This document shows, piece by piece, positions 11,641 to 43,696 of a stretch of 64,000 nucleotides of DNA (within the stretch, counting starts at the first letter, position 1; every line of letters begins with the position of its first letter). The DNA is from Romanomermis culicivorax (Eukaryota; Nematoda; Enoplea; Mermithida; Mermithidae). Both the position numbers and the translations under genes were made by a program. Below the pieces are notes generated by a model. It worked only from the letters and a program-made list of their open reading frames with translations, had not been told where the DNA came from and did no database searches. The DNA is taken from contig CAWUHX010000035.1 in the NCBI GenBank assembly GCA_963922205.1, positions 1,550,001-1,614,000 of the forward strand. Direction: 5' to 3'.

Positions 11641-11965
11641 CTAGATCGAAAAATTTTGATCTAGATCAAAAATTTTGATCCGGATCAAAAAATCATGATC
11701 CGGATCAAAAATTCGGGTTCCCGATCAAAAATTAATACATACAAACCCGATCCGTGGGGGGTGATCCGTGATGAAAATCCGGGTTTTAGACGAATTTTCC
11801 AGGGATCCGGATCACCGGACTGATCCGCCGTGATCCGTGATAATCCGGGTTTTAGACATCTAAAAACATGGTTTGGCGAGCCAAACCCCCGATCCGCCGA
11901 TCCGTGGTGATCCGGGTTTTAGACACCCGATCCGGATCCGTGGACATGATCCGGGTTTTAGTACT
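11641..11965. repeat. GATCCGGATC / CCGGGTTTTAGAC repeat block
   Basis: This is a dense cluster of GATCCGGATC and GATCTAGATC palindromes, followed by at least four copies of TCCGGGTTTTAG(AC). The latter also forms the arms of the hairpin at 7693-7728, and GGATCCGGATCCG arrays recur at 43920-44060 and 45336-45500. No gene is seen. Confidence 0.65.
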
Positions 11966-12740
11966 ACCCCAAAATTTTCTTCCTTTTTTAAATTTTTTTC
12001 CCCGAAAAAACACGATTTGGGGAAAAAATAGTGCTTTTGACCACCGTTTTTTTCGTCAAATAGGGTCTTTTGAGGAAAAAAATTTGGAAATGATGTAAAA
12101 ACTTTGGGCATGGTTCTCATTGTGGAAAAAAATTTGGGGAATTCAAAATCGAAAAGATGCGTTTTGGAGGGCTTTAAAAGGTCAAAATCGAAAAGATGCG
12201 GTTTGGAGGACTTCAAAAGGTCAAAATCTCAAAATTTTCCGGCGCTTCGCGTCGGTCACGGGTATAATAATCATTATTTTCCATCAGGGGCGGCCGTTAG
12301 CATATCTACGTCCACTTACTAATCAATTTCAACAGTTCAATCAAGTTAGCTCATCTCATTTTCTAATCGTTAACAGTCAGTATTTCGCTGAAAAAAACAA
12401 TTTTTCATCAATTCTCTCAATTTTTTCTCTCGATGCTTGGAATTTTTCCAACATTTTCAACATGAACTTTTGGGTCTATTGAAAATGGAAATTGAAGACA
12501 TCATCCTAGACTGTGATTTTAGAACTTCTATTCACGAATATCCATTGGAGAGATTTATTTTCCAGCGTTTTAGAATATAAAAACTGAAAAAAATTTTCCC
12601 GCGCTTCGCGCCGGAATGGGGAACAAACTATACTTAATCAGTCGGATTTTGGTTTATTTCTCAACGTTGTGACGGTTCAATTTCCAGCGTTTTAGAAAGT
12701 AAAAATTCAAAAATTTTTTCGGCGCTCCGCGCCCGGACAA
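11966..12740. repeat. copies of the dispersed GC-hairpin repeat family
   Basis: The segment carries GAAAAGATGCG...CAAAATTTTCCGGCGCTTCGCG followed by TAATAATCATTATTTT, AGCATATCTACGTCCACTTA and CATTTTC. These match the order seen at 37.2, 42.2, 46.4, 56.2 and 62.0 kb. Two further modules with TTTTCCAGCGTTTTAGAA and a GCGC-rich hairpin follow at 12560-12620 and 12680-12735. Short frames here are by-products of the repeat. Confidence 0.65.
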
Positions 12741-13084
12741 AAATTAAATAAACTTGGATAATTTAGTTGGAACCACAGAAATATTAATAAAGGATAAATT
12801 CAGGGCAACTTTTTCGTTAAAATGCTTTCTCTGCTCTTGTAGAACAGCAATATAATTCTTCAACAGCTCATTTTGACTAACATCACCAGAATTTTCTTAA
12901 TTTTTTTCCTAATTTTTGCAGGTTTCTTAATCCAAAAGCATCAAAATGATGTGGAAAATTTTTGGAAAATGAGGAAAAAAATTTTGGGTCCGGTTCTCAT
13001 GTGGAAAAAATCGTCCATGAAAAAAACGGTGCATTTGACACCATCAGGGTACAGGAGTGTGGGGGTCCCTCCAATTGAAGCACA

Positions 13085-13230
13085 CCTGTAACAGATCCGA
13101 TCAGATGGGGGTGGGGGCGGCCAACCGAAAATTTTGGGGCAGCGGCCTCAAAATTTTCAAAATTTTGTAGGGAGGGGGTCAAGAAAATCCAAAAAATTTC
13201 GAAAATTTTCCCAAAAAGAGCAAAAGTTGA
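13085..13230. mobile_element. left-end fragment of CATACCTGT-type MITE
   Basis: CACACCTGTAACAGATCCGATCAGATGGGGG and the following G-runs resemble the left halves of the elements at 43697 and 57501. The copy ends abruptly near 13220 without the expected ACAGGTATG end. Confidence 0.5.
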
Positions 13231-14770
13231 ATTCATTATGATTATGTTTGCACGTATCCATCTCAAACATTTAGCTCGACTCATTTAATTCTCTCAGACT
13301 TTTATCGAGCTTAAGTTATATTATATAATTTAATCTACAAAAACCTAACTTCATGGAAAATAGAGGAGGCAATACATACAAACAGGACGAAAACACACAT
13401 AATGCGATCACGTAGTCTCTCGGAAATTTTGAATCGTAAAAAACTTTGCAGATCAAGGAGAAGAATTTTAGCACTCACGAATTATATATGCAAAAAAATT
13501 ATCACGACTGTCAACAGTATCTCCAAAAAATAACGAAGGTAAAAATGTTACTATCAAAAAAATTGTACAAATAATGTGCACTTCACGTGTGTACAAAGAT
13601 AGCAGTTTGTACAAAAATCATACACAAAATGATCACATAAAATATCGAGCTAGCATACGAATCATGCTTTGAAATCACAAAACAGAAGAACCAAAAAATG
13701 ACTCAAATTCCACTAAAATTGCACAAAACTTTTTGGCTGAAAAATGGTTGAAAAAAAACCGCAGAAGTGACCATATCTTTGGTAATTTTCGACAAGAAAA
13801 CGAAATAAACACTAATATACTAATACGAATTCCAAAAAATTTAGACTTATATATAAATAAGAATGATGAGCAGATTCATAGAATTTAAGGTATGTCAAGT
13901 CCGCAGGTGCAAGTAGTAGACCGCAAGAATTGTCGAATGCCTTTCGTAGGTTGCGCTAAAAAAAATCAGATAGACATACTCTGTAAGTGAATGAATACAG
14001 TAATATAAATCTATTCATTTTCAAATTGAGCCTCGAAAAGCAAAATTATCTAGTAAACAGACATGCACGGAAAGAATTCAGGGTGTAGGATTCTTGAACT
14101 TTTCATTGAGGTGCGGTGGGGAACGAGTGAGCAAAAAATAAAAAGAGTTCCTCAAGCATTTTCATCATACATAATATGCGGAAAGTAGTAAAAAAACTGC
14201 CTCCAAAAAAATTCAAGGAGGGTGTTGGGAGTGGGTATCCGGGGTCTCATGTGGAGGGTTTACCCACCTCTGAGCCTCCTATGTGCATGTATGCGTAGCA
14301 ATCGGTGAGCAGACAATAACCTGCATCGTAGACCGAAATATTTTTTCTTACTTCATTCGCCCAACCGATACGGTTCACTTGAAAAAGGGTGTTCGTATAT
14401 GCAAATTGTTTGTTATTTGCACGAACATCTTTCTGCGCACCAAGGGTCATTTGGGAAAAGATGAACTATAACCTATCGTAGCCTTTCGAAACTTCGTGAT
14501 GTTAGATTATATAGTTGCAGAAATGTTCAAGCCTTCAAAATGAGATTTGGAAATGGATTGAAATCGGCGATTTTTAATAAATTCATGTCACTATTTCATT
14601 ACGGTTGATTTTTGATCGACAAAGCCCAAAAATAAGTTACCCCGTTCCTCCGTATCGATTGAGGAAAAAATGCAGAGTTTTTCCATCTCAAAAGAAATCT
14701 GTTGCGCTTAAAGTGGAAATTTGAGAAAAGCACATCGTTTAATGTCGACTATTAAGATGCAAATTTACCT
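13231..14770. other. no gene seen; 3' side of the PKC gene
   Basis: AT-rich DNA without a supportable exon on either strand. The segment next to 14771 must contain the 3' untranslated region of the kinase on the minus strand, but I could not place its polyadenylation site. Confidence 0.4.
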
Positions 14771-35070
<20,300 letters not shown>

Positions 35071-36166
35071 TTAACGGTTATAGAACAAACATCAATAATA
35101 TACAGTAGGTATAAGCGAAAAATAAATAAAAATGCAAATATTTGGACGATCATGAGGCCAAAGTCGAAAAATTGGTTTCTCTACATAAAGCTTGAAGATA
35201 ACCCGATTGAAGAAACGTATATGTCGAAGTCATTGTGATTAAATATGACTAGAAAAAGCGATGACCATCTTCTTGTATAATGGAAAGAGCCTAAAAGTGA
35301 ATCGTTGACTAGTTGAAGTTTTTATCAACCTGGGTTCTGGACAACTCCCACGTAAGTCTACAATAGACTTTTCAGCCAAATGGTAAGAAACAATTATTAG
35401 ATGAATGGACGACTTATATTGGTTCCTACAAATGCCAATTTTGGGCTCTTTTTGATGATTTGATTATTTTTCTTTAAATCTTAGTTCAGAGAATATAAAA
35501 ATTTACGAAGCCAAGAAAAAGACCTTGGGGGAATTAATCGCAAAAAAATTTAATTTTACCGATTCAGGCATGAAATGGCTCGAAAACTATTGACGGCTAA
35601 CTGATAATGTAGGTAGATATGCTAACGGCCTTAAATTAAATATAAATGATTATTAATTATTATAATCATATTTTGGGATTTACGGTATTCAAAACTACAC
35701 GGAAACGAACCTTAATGGTTTTTAATTCACAACATTTTTTTGTCATTTGGCGAAAAAGTTACACATTGAAACCTGGCTTATGTAAAAAAACCTGTATTAT
35801 AATCGCTACAAAGTTTTAATAAGTTAAATTTCTAGGCTTCATTTTGAAAATTTTCGATACGTATGACAGACAAACATACGTTCAAAAGCACATAAGCATT
35901 TTTAAGCAAGGAAAAAATTTCCACATGTGGAAAAAATTATGGGTAATTTGAACTGAAAAACAAAAATTGTGAAAAACAGTACATCCAAGATTAAGATACA
36001 GTGAAAAATGTCTGCAGCCGAATTTTTTTCGCTATCTGTTTTTATACTTTAGATCATTTTTATTTTCATACCAGTAATTGGGGGTTCGTGAACTCCCGCA
36101 ATTCGGTCGGAACCAGTACACAAATGTTGGGACCAAAACTTCCGGTAACTCCTAACCACACAGGTA
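35071..36166. other. 5' flank of PKC: no feature resolved
   Basis: It must include the promoter or upstream untranslated exons of the kinase on the minus strand. I could not identify a core promoter element or CpG-rich stretch with confidence. Confidence 0.35.
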
Positions 36167-36174
36167 CAGAAGAG

Positions 36175-36932
36175 CAGGGTTTTTGTAGCACGATTCGCAT
36201 TAATATTCGTGCTAATGAAAAAATATTTCTTGAGCACAGTTATAGCACGGTTGACAAATGTTACTTAGTTCGTGTCAAACTAATGTGTGAGTTTGTCAAT
36301 TCTGATAACATACTTTTATTGTATTAACTCATGAAATCATGCTTGATATTGGTACTTTTGAACGCAATAAGGCTCTTATCTGATCATAATTATGTAAATC
36401 AGCTCATTCTTATATTATGCACCTGATGATAGTTGACCGACAACTTAAAATTCAGTAGTTAGTTTGAATAGTTATAAATTTAGGGATTGCTAAGATTAGC
36501 GTTCTGTTTGGGTAAAAGTTTACATGGTTTCATTGTACATAGAATTGCACTTCAACTTCAATACAGGTTTTTGATTGATTTTTTCAAAAAATGTACAATG
36601 ATATTTGATACTTACTATTACTGACCTGCCTAAAGTTCAGCATATGCTAAAAAAGCTGTTTGCAGATTACCTAAGTAATGTCCAAGAGGTGAGAGCCGAA
36701 GCAAATTCAGATAGGAACCGCAGTCATTCACTATGCACAAATGAGGATACTGACGAAGTTTTTTTTTAGAAAATATCGATTTTGAATTTATAACCACAAT
36801 TTTGTGATATCCTTCTTTCTTCCTGAACTTTTTTTGAAAAATTTATCCCTTTCATCATTAGCACGCGTGCTGCGTCTAAAAATTTTCATTAGCACGACTC
36901 TGGTGTCATTAGAACCATGTTAAAAAGCCCTG
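36175..36932. mobile_element. hAT MITE, second copy without insert (758 bp)
   Basis: Left end CAGGGTTTTTGTAGCACG; right end read inward CAGGGCTTTTTAACATGG. Flanks CAGAAGAG (36167-36174) and TATAAGAG (36933-36940) match 6/8. It aligns over its whole length with 16506-18068 minus the nested MITE, and keeps the empty target TTTGATAC near 36606. Confidence 0.75.
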
Positions 36933-37179
36933 TATAAGAGGTGGGGGCTAAACCCTCCTAAATGAGACTCTGGACACCGCCCGAGAACCCCTCTAAAATT
37001 CTTCGAATACAGTTTTTTGATGATTTTTACGCATATTCTGTATGAAAAACAAGCTTGTGGAGCTTTCTTTGTTATTTAGCTCACCCAACCCCACCCCTCT
37101 GGATAAAAAGTTCAAAGACCCCCTCCCCACTGGAAAATTCTTGCAGTGCATGTCTGCCCCTTACCATTGTTTTCCCCCA

Positions 37180-38810
37180 AATTGTGCTTTTCGGAAGAAA
37201 ATTCCGAAAAAAGAAAAAATAAGATATTTCCCTATAAGGGGTAAAAAATTGGGGGGTTCGACATACATAGAAAAGATGCATTTTAGTACATTTTGGAAAA
37301 TCCAAAGCTTAAAATTTTCCGGTGCTTGGCGCCGGTTATAACATTAATAATCATACAGCTCAAGCGCCGCTTTTAGCATGTCTACCCTTAGTTATCAACA
37401 AATCTTTAATAGTTTTCATCATCAAAAACGCATTATCTCATCGGCAATCTTCATCTTCAATATTTTGTCTCGATATTTAATGAAAATTTGTATTTTCTCC
37501 TAACATATTATCTGAGAAAGATTACCGCGTCAATTTTTCCAACTTTTTAAGACAATTCAGTGAGTTGCAAGAATTGAATTCAAAAACCTCGTAAAAGTAA
37601 TTTTCAAAAATATTTATCTTTTTTGATTCATAACTTTTCAAATTTATGATAATATATGAATAAACTTGTTAAATGTTTCAAAATTAAAAAGCATGATTTT
37701 TGAACAATCGGCGCCAGTAACCCGCAAAATGAGGAAGAAACAGAAAAAATTCTAGTCATGTCAGTAAAATTGTGCTATCGGTGTGAAAGCATACATAACT
37801 ACGATAGATTTCTGGGAAATTCCGCCGCTACTGGCGTTTCTGTGATCTTGATTATACTTACTGAATTTTATTAATTTCTAAAAATTGTCAGGGTTTTACC
37901 TAAAAATAAACTGAAATCGAAGTAATGGGTTCTAATTCCTGTCTCATTCCGGCGCAGTCCGGAAAAATTTACGGATTTTTTATTCTGAAACGCTGGAAAA
38001 TGAATCTTCGCAAAAATTTTTCGAGATTACAAGCTCTAAATTTACATTCTTAATTTACAATCTTCATCATTTTTCAACACAAAAGTTGCCGTTTCCAAAA
38101 TTTCCGAAATACTTCAGGCGGAATGAGAGAAAAATTGTAAAGATTGATGAAAAATCGGAATTTTCGGCAAAATATTCACTGTTAACGATTGAAAAAAGAG
38201 ATACAGTGTTTTTGACGGATTCGAAAAAAAGCAAAATTTTTCTCAATTATTTTCCCAGAATCTTTTTAACTTTTGTGTGATTAAAAGATTTTGAGTCTAA
38301 GACATTGGTAAAAGTTCTTGCTGGTTAAAGAATCCGAATTCTAAGTTGTTTGCCTGGTTTTTTAATTATAGTTTGCCCGACTAAAAATTGATTGAATTCA
38401 TTGAAAAATTAAACCTTCTGTCTAAGAAATTAAATAGGGAAGATTTATTTTCCAGCGCTCTAGAATATCAGAATCCAACAAAATTTTCGGCGCTATGCGA
38501 CGAACAGGTTACTCATATCAACGTTTTCATTTTTTCTCCAAAACTCAGAAAATTGGGTTTTAAAAGCATAAAACCGACGCGAATTGAATAAAATACAAAA
38601 AGACGAGCTTTTGGTTTTCCCGATGAAATTAAACGAAGTTATTGATTTTAAAGTGAGCAACCAAAACTTCATTTGTGCAACCAAAATGTATCCCAAATTT
38701 GCACATTGCAACCCAGCCTGTGCAAAAAATACCCAGCTTCAGACACGCAAATTTATCAGCGGAAAAATTAAAATTCGTAACAGCGTTGCTACAGTAATAA
38801 CGAAATAATA
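37180..38810. repeat. dispersed GC-hairpin repeat family, several modules
   Basis: It contains GAAAAGATGCATTTTAG...AAAATTTTCCGGTGC, GTTATAACATTAATAATCAT and CGTCAATTTTTCC, then TTTTCCAGCGCTCTAGAATATCAGAATC with CGGCGCTATGCGACG at 38455-38510. The same modules are found at 12.1, 42.1, 54.5 and 56.2 kb. Short frames across it do not look like protein. Confidence 0.6.
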
Positions 38811-39125
38811 AATATTTCGGTTAATTACATATATCTCAGTAAAGAAGCAATCGATTTCAGTGTGCGATAGTGAATCTTTAAAAATTAGCTATTGTCTTGG
38901 ACATAGCGTTGCGATATTTGAATATCACTCGCATTTTTTCATTTCGATAGGTTACTGTACTGTAGCCAAAAATGTCAAATTCCGCTATGTCAGTTACGAA
39001 ACTTTTCAGAGCGAGCTTTTTCATTTATATTACGTCTCACTAAACTCAAACGAAACTTAGATTTCATGATCGGAAAAATCATGCTGATCCTATATCTATT
39101 CTTGTTTTCTCCGATGTGTAGTTAA

Positions 39126-39299
39126 GCCCGGTTCATACTTCTGTTCGGCGAGCATGCTCGAAGCTGTGCTCGAAGATACCCGACGAGCACAGCTTCGAGC
39201 AAGCTGCTCGCAAATATTTGCTCGGCGAGCAGAACCCCGAGCACAAAAGATTTGCTCGAGCAACACATGTTATAAGTATAGGCACGTCGCAGACCGGGC
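39126..39299. mobile_element. Harbinger-like MITE with internal 17-bp hairpin (174 bp)
   Basis: The ends GCCCGGTTCATACTT and GACCGGGC are inverted and flanked by TAA on both sides (39123-39125, 39300-39302), as in PIF/Harbinger insertions. Inside is a perfect inverted repeat with 17 bp arms (39156-39172 and 39184-39200, arm GCTCGAAGCTGTGCTCG) and many GAGC/GCTC words. A degraded relative lies near 46000-46070. Confidence 0.65.
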
Positions 39300-39533
39300 T
39301 AATTTATAAAAAATTGAACAATGCGCGCATGACCAATACGAAATTTTGCGTGCTCTGATCGGTCGGTAATGGGGATGTATCCGGCCAGAGAATATCGCGT
39401 CGGGTCAGACTAAAAATATCAGGCCGGGTTACGGATCGTGTCAAAGACCTCTAGCAAACCAGGTAAAAGGTAAAAAATAAGTTCGGCTCATAAAGTGTAA
39501 CACAAGCACATACTTACCATGCTACATGCTTGT

Positions 39534-39675
39534 CAGGGCCGTACGCAGGATTTTTTCATGGGGGGAGGCGGACTAGATTTTTTTTACTAAAATAGCCCCA
39601 GAAAATGTTGATTTTACACGGATATACTGTGTGCATGCTGCCCCCCCCCCCCGCCCCCCTTTGTGCACGGCCCTG
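39534..39675. mobile_element. hAT MITE (142 bp) with perfect 8-bp duplication
   Basis: Left end CAGGGCCGTACGCAGG; right end read inward CAGGGCCGTGCACAAAGG. It is flanked on both sides by ATGCTTGT (39526-39533 and 39676-39683), an 8/8 match. There is no coding capacity. Confidence 0.9.
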
Positions 39676-39888
39676 ATGCTTGTTTATTATTTAGTGTGAA
39701 TAAACATTAAGAATAAGAAATGACTAATCTTATTGATTTTGAATAGTAATGGCTATGTTGAGAAACGAGACAAGGGAAATGAGAAATAAACAAGGTCTTT
39801 CGTTCATCTTCTCCTTTCCCTCTTAAAAGCAAAAAAAATCAATCCGATCTACGATTATTGAAAATAGATCAAAAAATCTGAAATGATG

Positions 39889-40954
39889 CAGTGTTTTTTT
39901 CTGCACCGGGCTATCTGTTGAGTGCAGAAAAGTCGAAAAAAATTCTACACTGCGGTTTTCTAGTGTTACCACTGTTTTTTCCCCGGGCCTTTTCCCCAAA
40001 TGACGAAAGGGGGCAACATTTGTCCCCCCATTTTTCCGAAGTCGTTTTTTCGCTTAAAAATGCTCTTAGACGCTTTATTTATGAATTTTTGAGCTTTTTC
40101 AAAACTTATGGTGTTTTTAAAAGCCTTTAATTAATTAAAATTGATGAAACATTTGAAATTTTTGAGTTTGATCGACGTCAAATTTAAAAGCATTATGGAA
40201 CAAATTTTCCAGCAAACTATCCAAGAGCATAATGACTTCGAATTACATGAGAAATCGACGGTCAAGTCCTCTATGATGACAAGTAAGACCCCAAAAAAGA
40301 TATTGATCTTTTTGGGTTTCCTGCGACGCTGGAAAATCAATTTTCCGAACATTTATTTCAAGAATTAGTTCCGAGTTTTGTGTTTATAAGTCGTAATTTC
40401 TAGAATTTATATTTCAAAAATTTTAAAAGCAGCAATTTATTCGCAAACTCTCATGAACTTGGCCGAAAAGGTATGAGTAAGAAGAGTAGAAATTTTCAAA
40501 AACTACTTCCATGAAGCTTTTCGATTGATTTTACGTTAAGAAAGGAATAATCGTTTCGTCAAATTTACAGACTTGACGTATCGATTTTTCTCAAAAAAAT
40601 GTGTCAAGGAAAAAATGTGAATCTTTATTAAATATCTTGACAAAATATTGAAGATTACCAATTAAAACATGAGATAATACGTTTAAGATGATGAAAACTA
40701 TTAAAGATTATATGATAAGTGAAGGTAGACATGCTAGGAGCTGCACCTGAGCTAGAAAATAAATAATAATGCTTATTAAAGCTCGCGCCGGAAAATCCTA
40801 AGATTATGACCTTCTAAAATGCACCAAAATGCATCTTTTCTGTATCCGATGTGATCAAACACACGACTCAAAAAATTCTGCACCAGTGCAGAAATCACCA
40901 AAAAAAATTCTGCACGAAGCCTAAAAAGTCTGCACTGTGCAGAAAAAAACAGTG
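39889..40954. mobile_element. candidate hAT-like element with CAGTGTTTTTTTCTGCAC ends (1066 bp)
   Basis: Left CAGTGTTTTTTTCTGCAC and right GTGCAGAAAAAAACAGTG are inverted repeats with one mismatch. Flanks share AATGAT but are shifted by one base, so the target duplication is not clean. The interior carries modules of the GC-hairpin family, including AAGTCCTCTATGATGACAAG and CGCGCCGGAAAA. Confidence 0.55.
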
Positions 40955-41591
40955 AATGATAGCCAAAGATTGTATGCTCTTTCTGTCTGCGGAAAAAAGT
41001 TTGTTTAGAATGTCTTTTTTTGCCTAATCTCAAAAACTGCTCCTTGAAAACTTCTTAAGTATAAGACTTATTTTTGTCTCTGTTTTATTAAATACGTGTA
41101 AATTGAAGAATGACCAACATCGGTACCACATTGTGAATGTTTCACTGCAGAACTTTTTGAACAGGAAAGAAATTATAGAACACTCAATTTGAAACAGTAT
41201 TTTATCTCAAAAAAAGTTTTGGACACCATATCATTGCTCCTGACACGATATTGTTGAATAATTCTTTTTCGGAAGGTGGAGGTCAAAAATTATTCATCAA
41301 TCATTGTATCATAATGCATTGAAGGAGAAAATCACATAGTCATCTTATCACAAACAACCAAAAGTGAACTAAGATTTACACTTGCCCATTAAATAATCAC
41401 ATGCAAGGCTGATTAATGCAAGAATTGCCCTAGAAAATAGGATATTAACGATCATATGTAGCTCACCCAAAAAACCATCGGCCCATATTTAAAAAAGTCA
41501 ATTATCGGCCGATGCCAATAATCGATCATTCCCAACCTTCGTTGGAAAACTACCGAGAAAATTTTATTTTTGAAATATATTTAATAATGAC

Positions 41592-43614
41592 TAGAGATGT
41601 ATCGGGTACCCGGACCCGAAATGAGACCCGAAATTACCCGACCATTTTGTTGAACCCGAACCCGATATTCTCAAAATTTTGGACCCGGACCCGACGAAAT
41701 TGTCACAATTCTGATTCGGGTCTGATGTATAACATAGTAATTCAGCCGAAAACAAATACCCATGTTAAAGAATGTGATGACACATCAATTAACTAATGAA
41801 ATATAATAAGTAATAAATCGATACTTAATTGTTTAGATCATTTTGAGACTGACTTAGATTTGAAATCTACAGCACCCATGTTATATTTCATAAGTAGTTT
41901 TACGGCCATTTTCCTTGTAGTCGTCGTCTTTTCAATCTTGATTTTTATTTATAATATTAATCTAAGGATCGCGAATTAAATTATAGAGATGCTTACTCGC
42001 TAATATTTCACGAGAGATTAGTGACTCGAATCGGTTTATTGTGTCTCAACCAGTGTTTTTTTGCTGGAGGCAAATGAAAATTTTTGGGGCAAACGAAATT
42101 GGAGTAGTCATTTGTACATCATGTACAAACGGCTCTTTCCCATTTAGGGAAGAAAATTTTAGGGATAAGGTACAGAAAATATGCGTTTTGGTGCATTTTA
42201 GAAGTTCATAATCTCAAAATTTTTCGACGCTTGACGCCGGTTATAACTTTAATAATAATTATTATGTATTACCTACATAGCTCAGACGCAACTTTCAAAA
42301 TGTCTACCTTCACCTATCATTCAATGTATAATAGTTTTCATCATCTCAAACGTATTATCTTGTGTTTTAAGTGGTAATCTTCAATATTTTACCTTGATAT
42401 TTAATGAAGATTCGTAGTTTTTCCTTGAAACATTTTTTGAGGAAGATCAATACGTCAAGTCACTAAACTTTTCAAATCGATTATTCCTTTCTTAACATAA
42501 AATCAGCTTGAAAGCTTCATGGAAGTAGTCTTCGAAAATTTTTACTCTTCCACTCATATCTTTTCGGCCAAGTTCATGGGAGTTAACGAATAAATTACTG
42601 TTTTCAAAATTTTTCAGATGATAAAATTCCAAAAACTACGACAACACAAAATTCAAATCTAATTCTTGAAATAAATGTTTAGAAAATTGATTTTCCAGCG
42701 TCGCCGAATGTCAATACACAAAAAATTTTCGGACATCTTTTGACATCTTTTTTGAGCTATCATTTGTCATCATAGAGGACTTAACCATCAATTTATCATC
42801 TAATGCAAAGTCATTATGCTATTGGATAGTTTTCTGCAAAATTTGTTCCACAATGCTTGTGAATTAGACTTGAAACTCGAAAATTTCAATTTTTTTCTCA
42901 ATTTTAATGAATTAACGGCATTTTTTGAGTTATAAATAAAATTTGAAAATTACACTGATTTAGTTATTAGTCTTTGGCCATGACATAGAGGAACACAGGT
43001 TACTTTTTTACGTATTTTTGCTATGTACATATTGTACCAATGAAATATCGGCTATAAAAATAGAGGAAAAATTCCGTGGCATCTTATAGGAGGGTGCCAA
43101 AAAAGCTTCAAATGACTCGTTCAGGTTATTTCGACTTCATTTTTGACACTTAAGAGAGTAAGATGCCAGAAAATTCTTTCATACCCATTGCATATAATGA
43201 ACGTATGAAGATTTATATTTCCAAACAGGCGTAGAGACTGCAGAATGCCAAAAAATGTAGAACTTCAAACTTTTGGAGTGCTGTAGGTATGCAAATTTTG
43301 TTTTTCTGCTGAATATATGCTGTCACAATATTCAGCATATAAGACAACTCAAAATATCTCATTTTCAGATATTATTAATTTCCAACTTATTATAGGTTAA
43401 TGGAACAGTAGGTCAAATCTCTCAGAAATTGTTTTTGAATAATGTCACATGGAATAGCATGTGGAAAAAACTCGGATCCGAAATGAGACCCGACTATTTT
43501 GCTGGACCCGGACCCGTACTCGATATTCTCAAAATTTTGGACCCGGACCCGATATTCTCAAAATTTCGGACCCAGATCCGATTTTCGTAAAATTTTGGAC
43601 CCGATACATCTCTA
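41592..43614. mobile_element. hAT element with ACCCG-rich subterminal arrays (2023 bp)
   Basis: Perfect inverted ends TAGAGATGTATCGGGT and ACCCGATACATCTCTA are flanked by ATAATGAC on both sides (41584-41591 and 43615-43622, 8/8). Both subterminal regions are packed with GGACCCG(G/A)ACCCG and TTCTCAAAATTTTGGACCCG repeats, typical of transposase-binding arrays. The interior includes a GC-hairpin family copy at 42110-42480 and its inverted partner module at 42690-42920. No intact transposase was seen. Confidence 0.88.
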
Positions 43615-43696
43615 ATAATGACTAAATTAATCGGTAGAGTAAAATTTTATGTTTTTTTCCTTCCAACAAAGGAAATGATCAACTGAATTCTTTGTC

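Noticed and set aside
40776-41033. 85-codon minus-strand frame
   Set aside because: It lies within the right half of a repetitive element (GC-hairpin modules and CAGTGTTTTTTT end) with no protein-like motifs.
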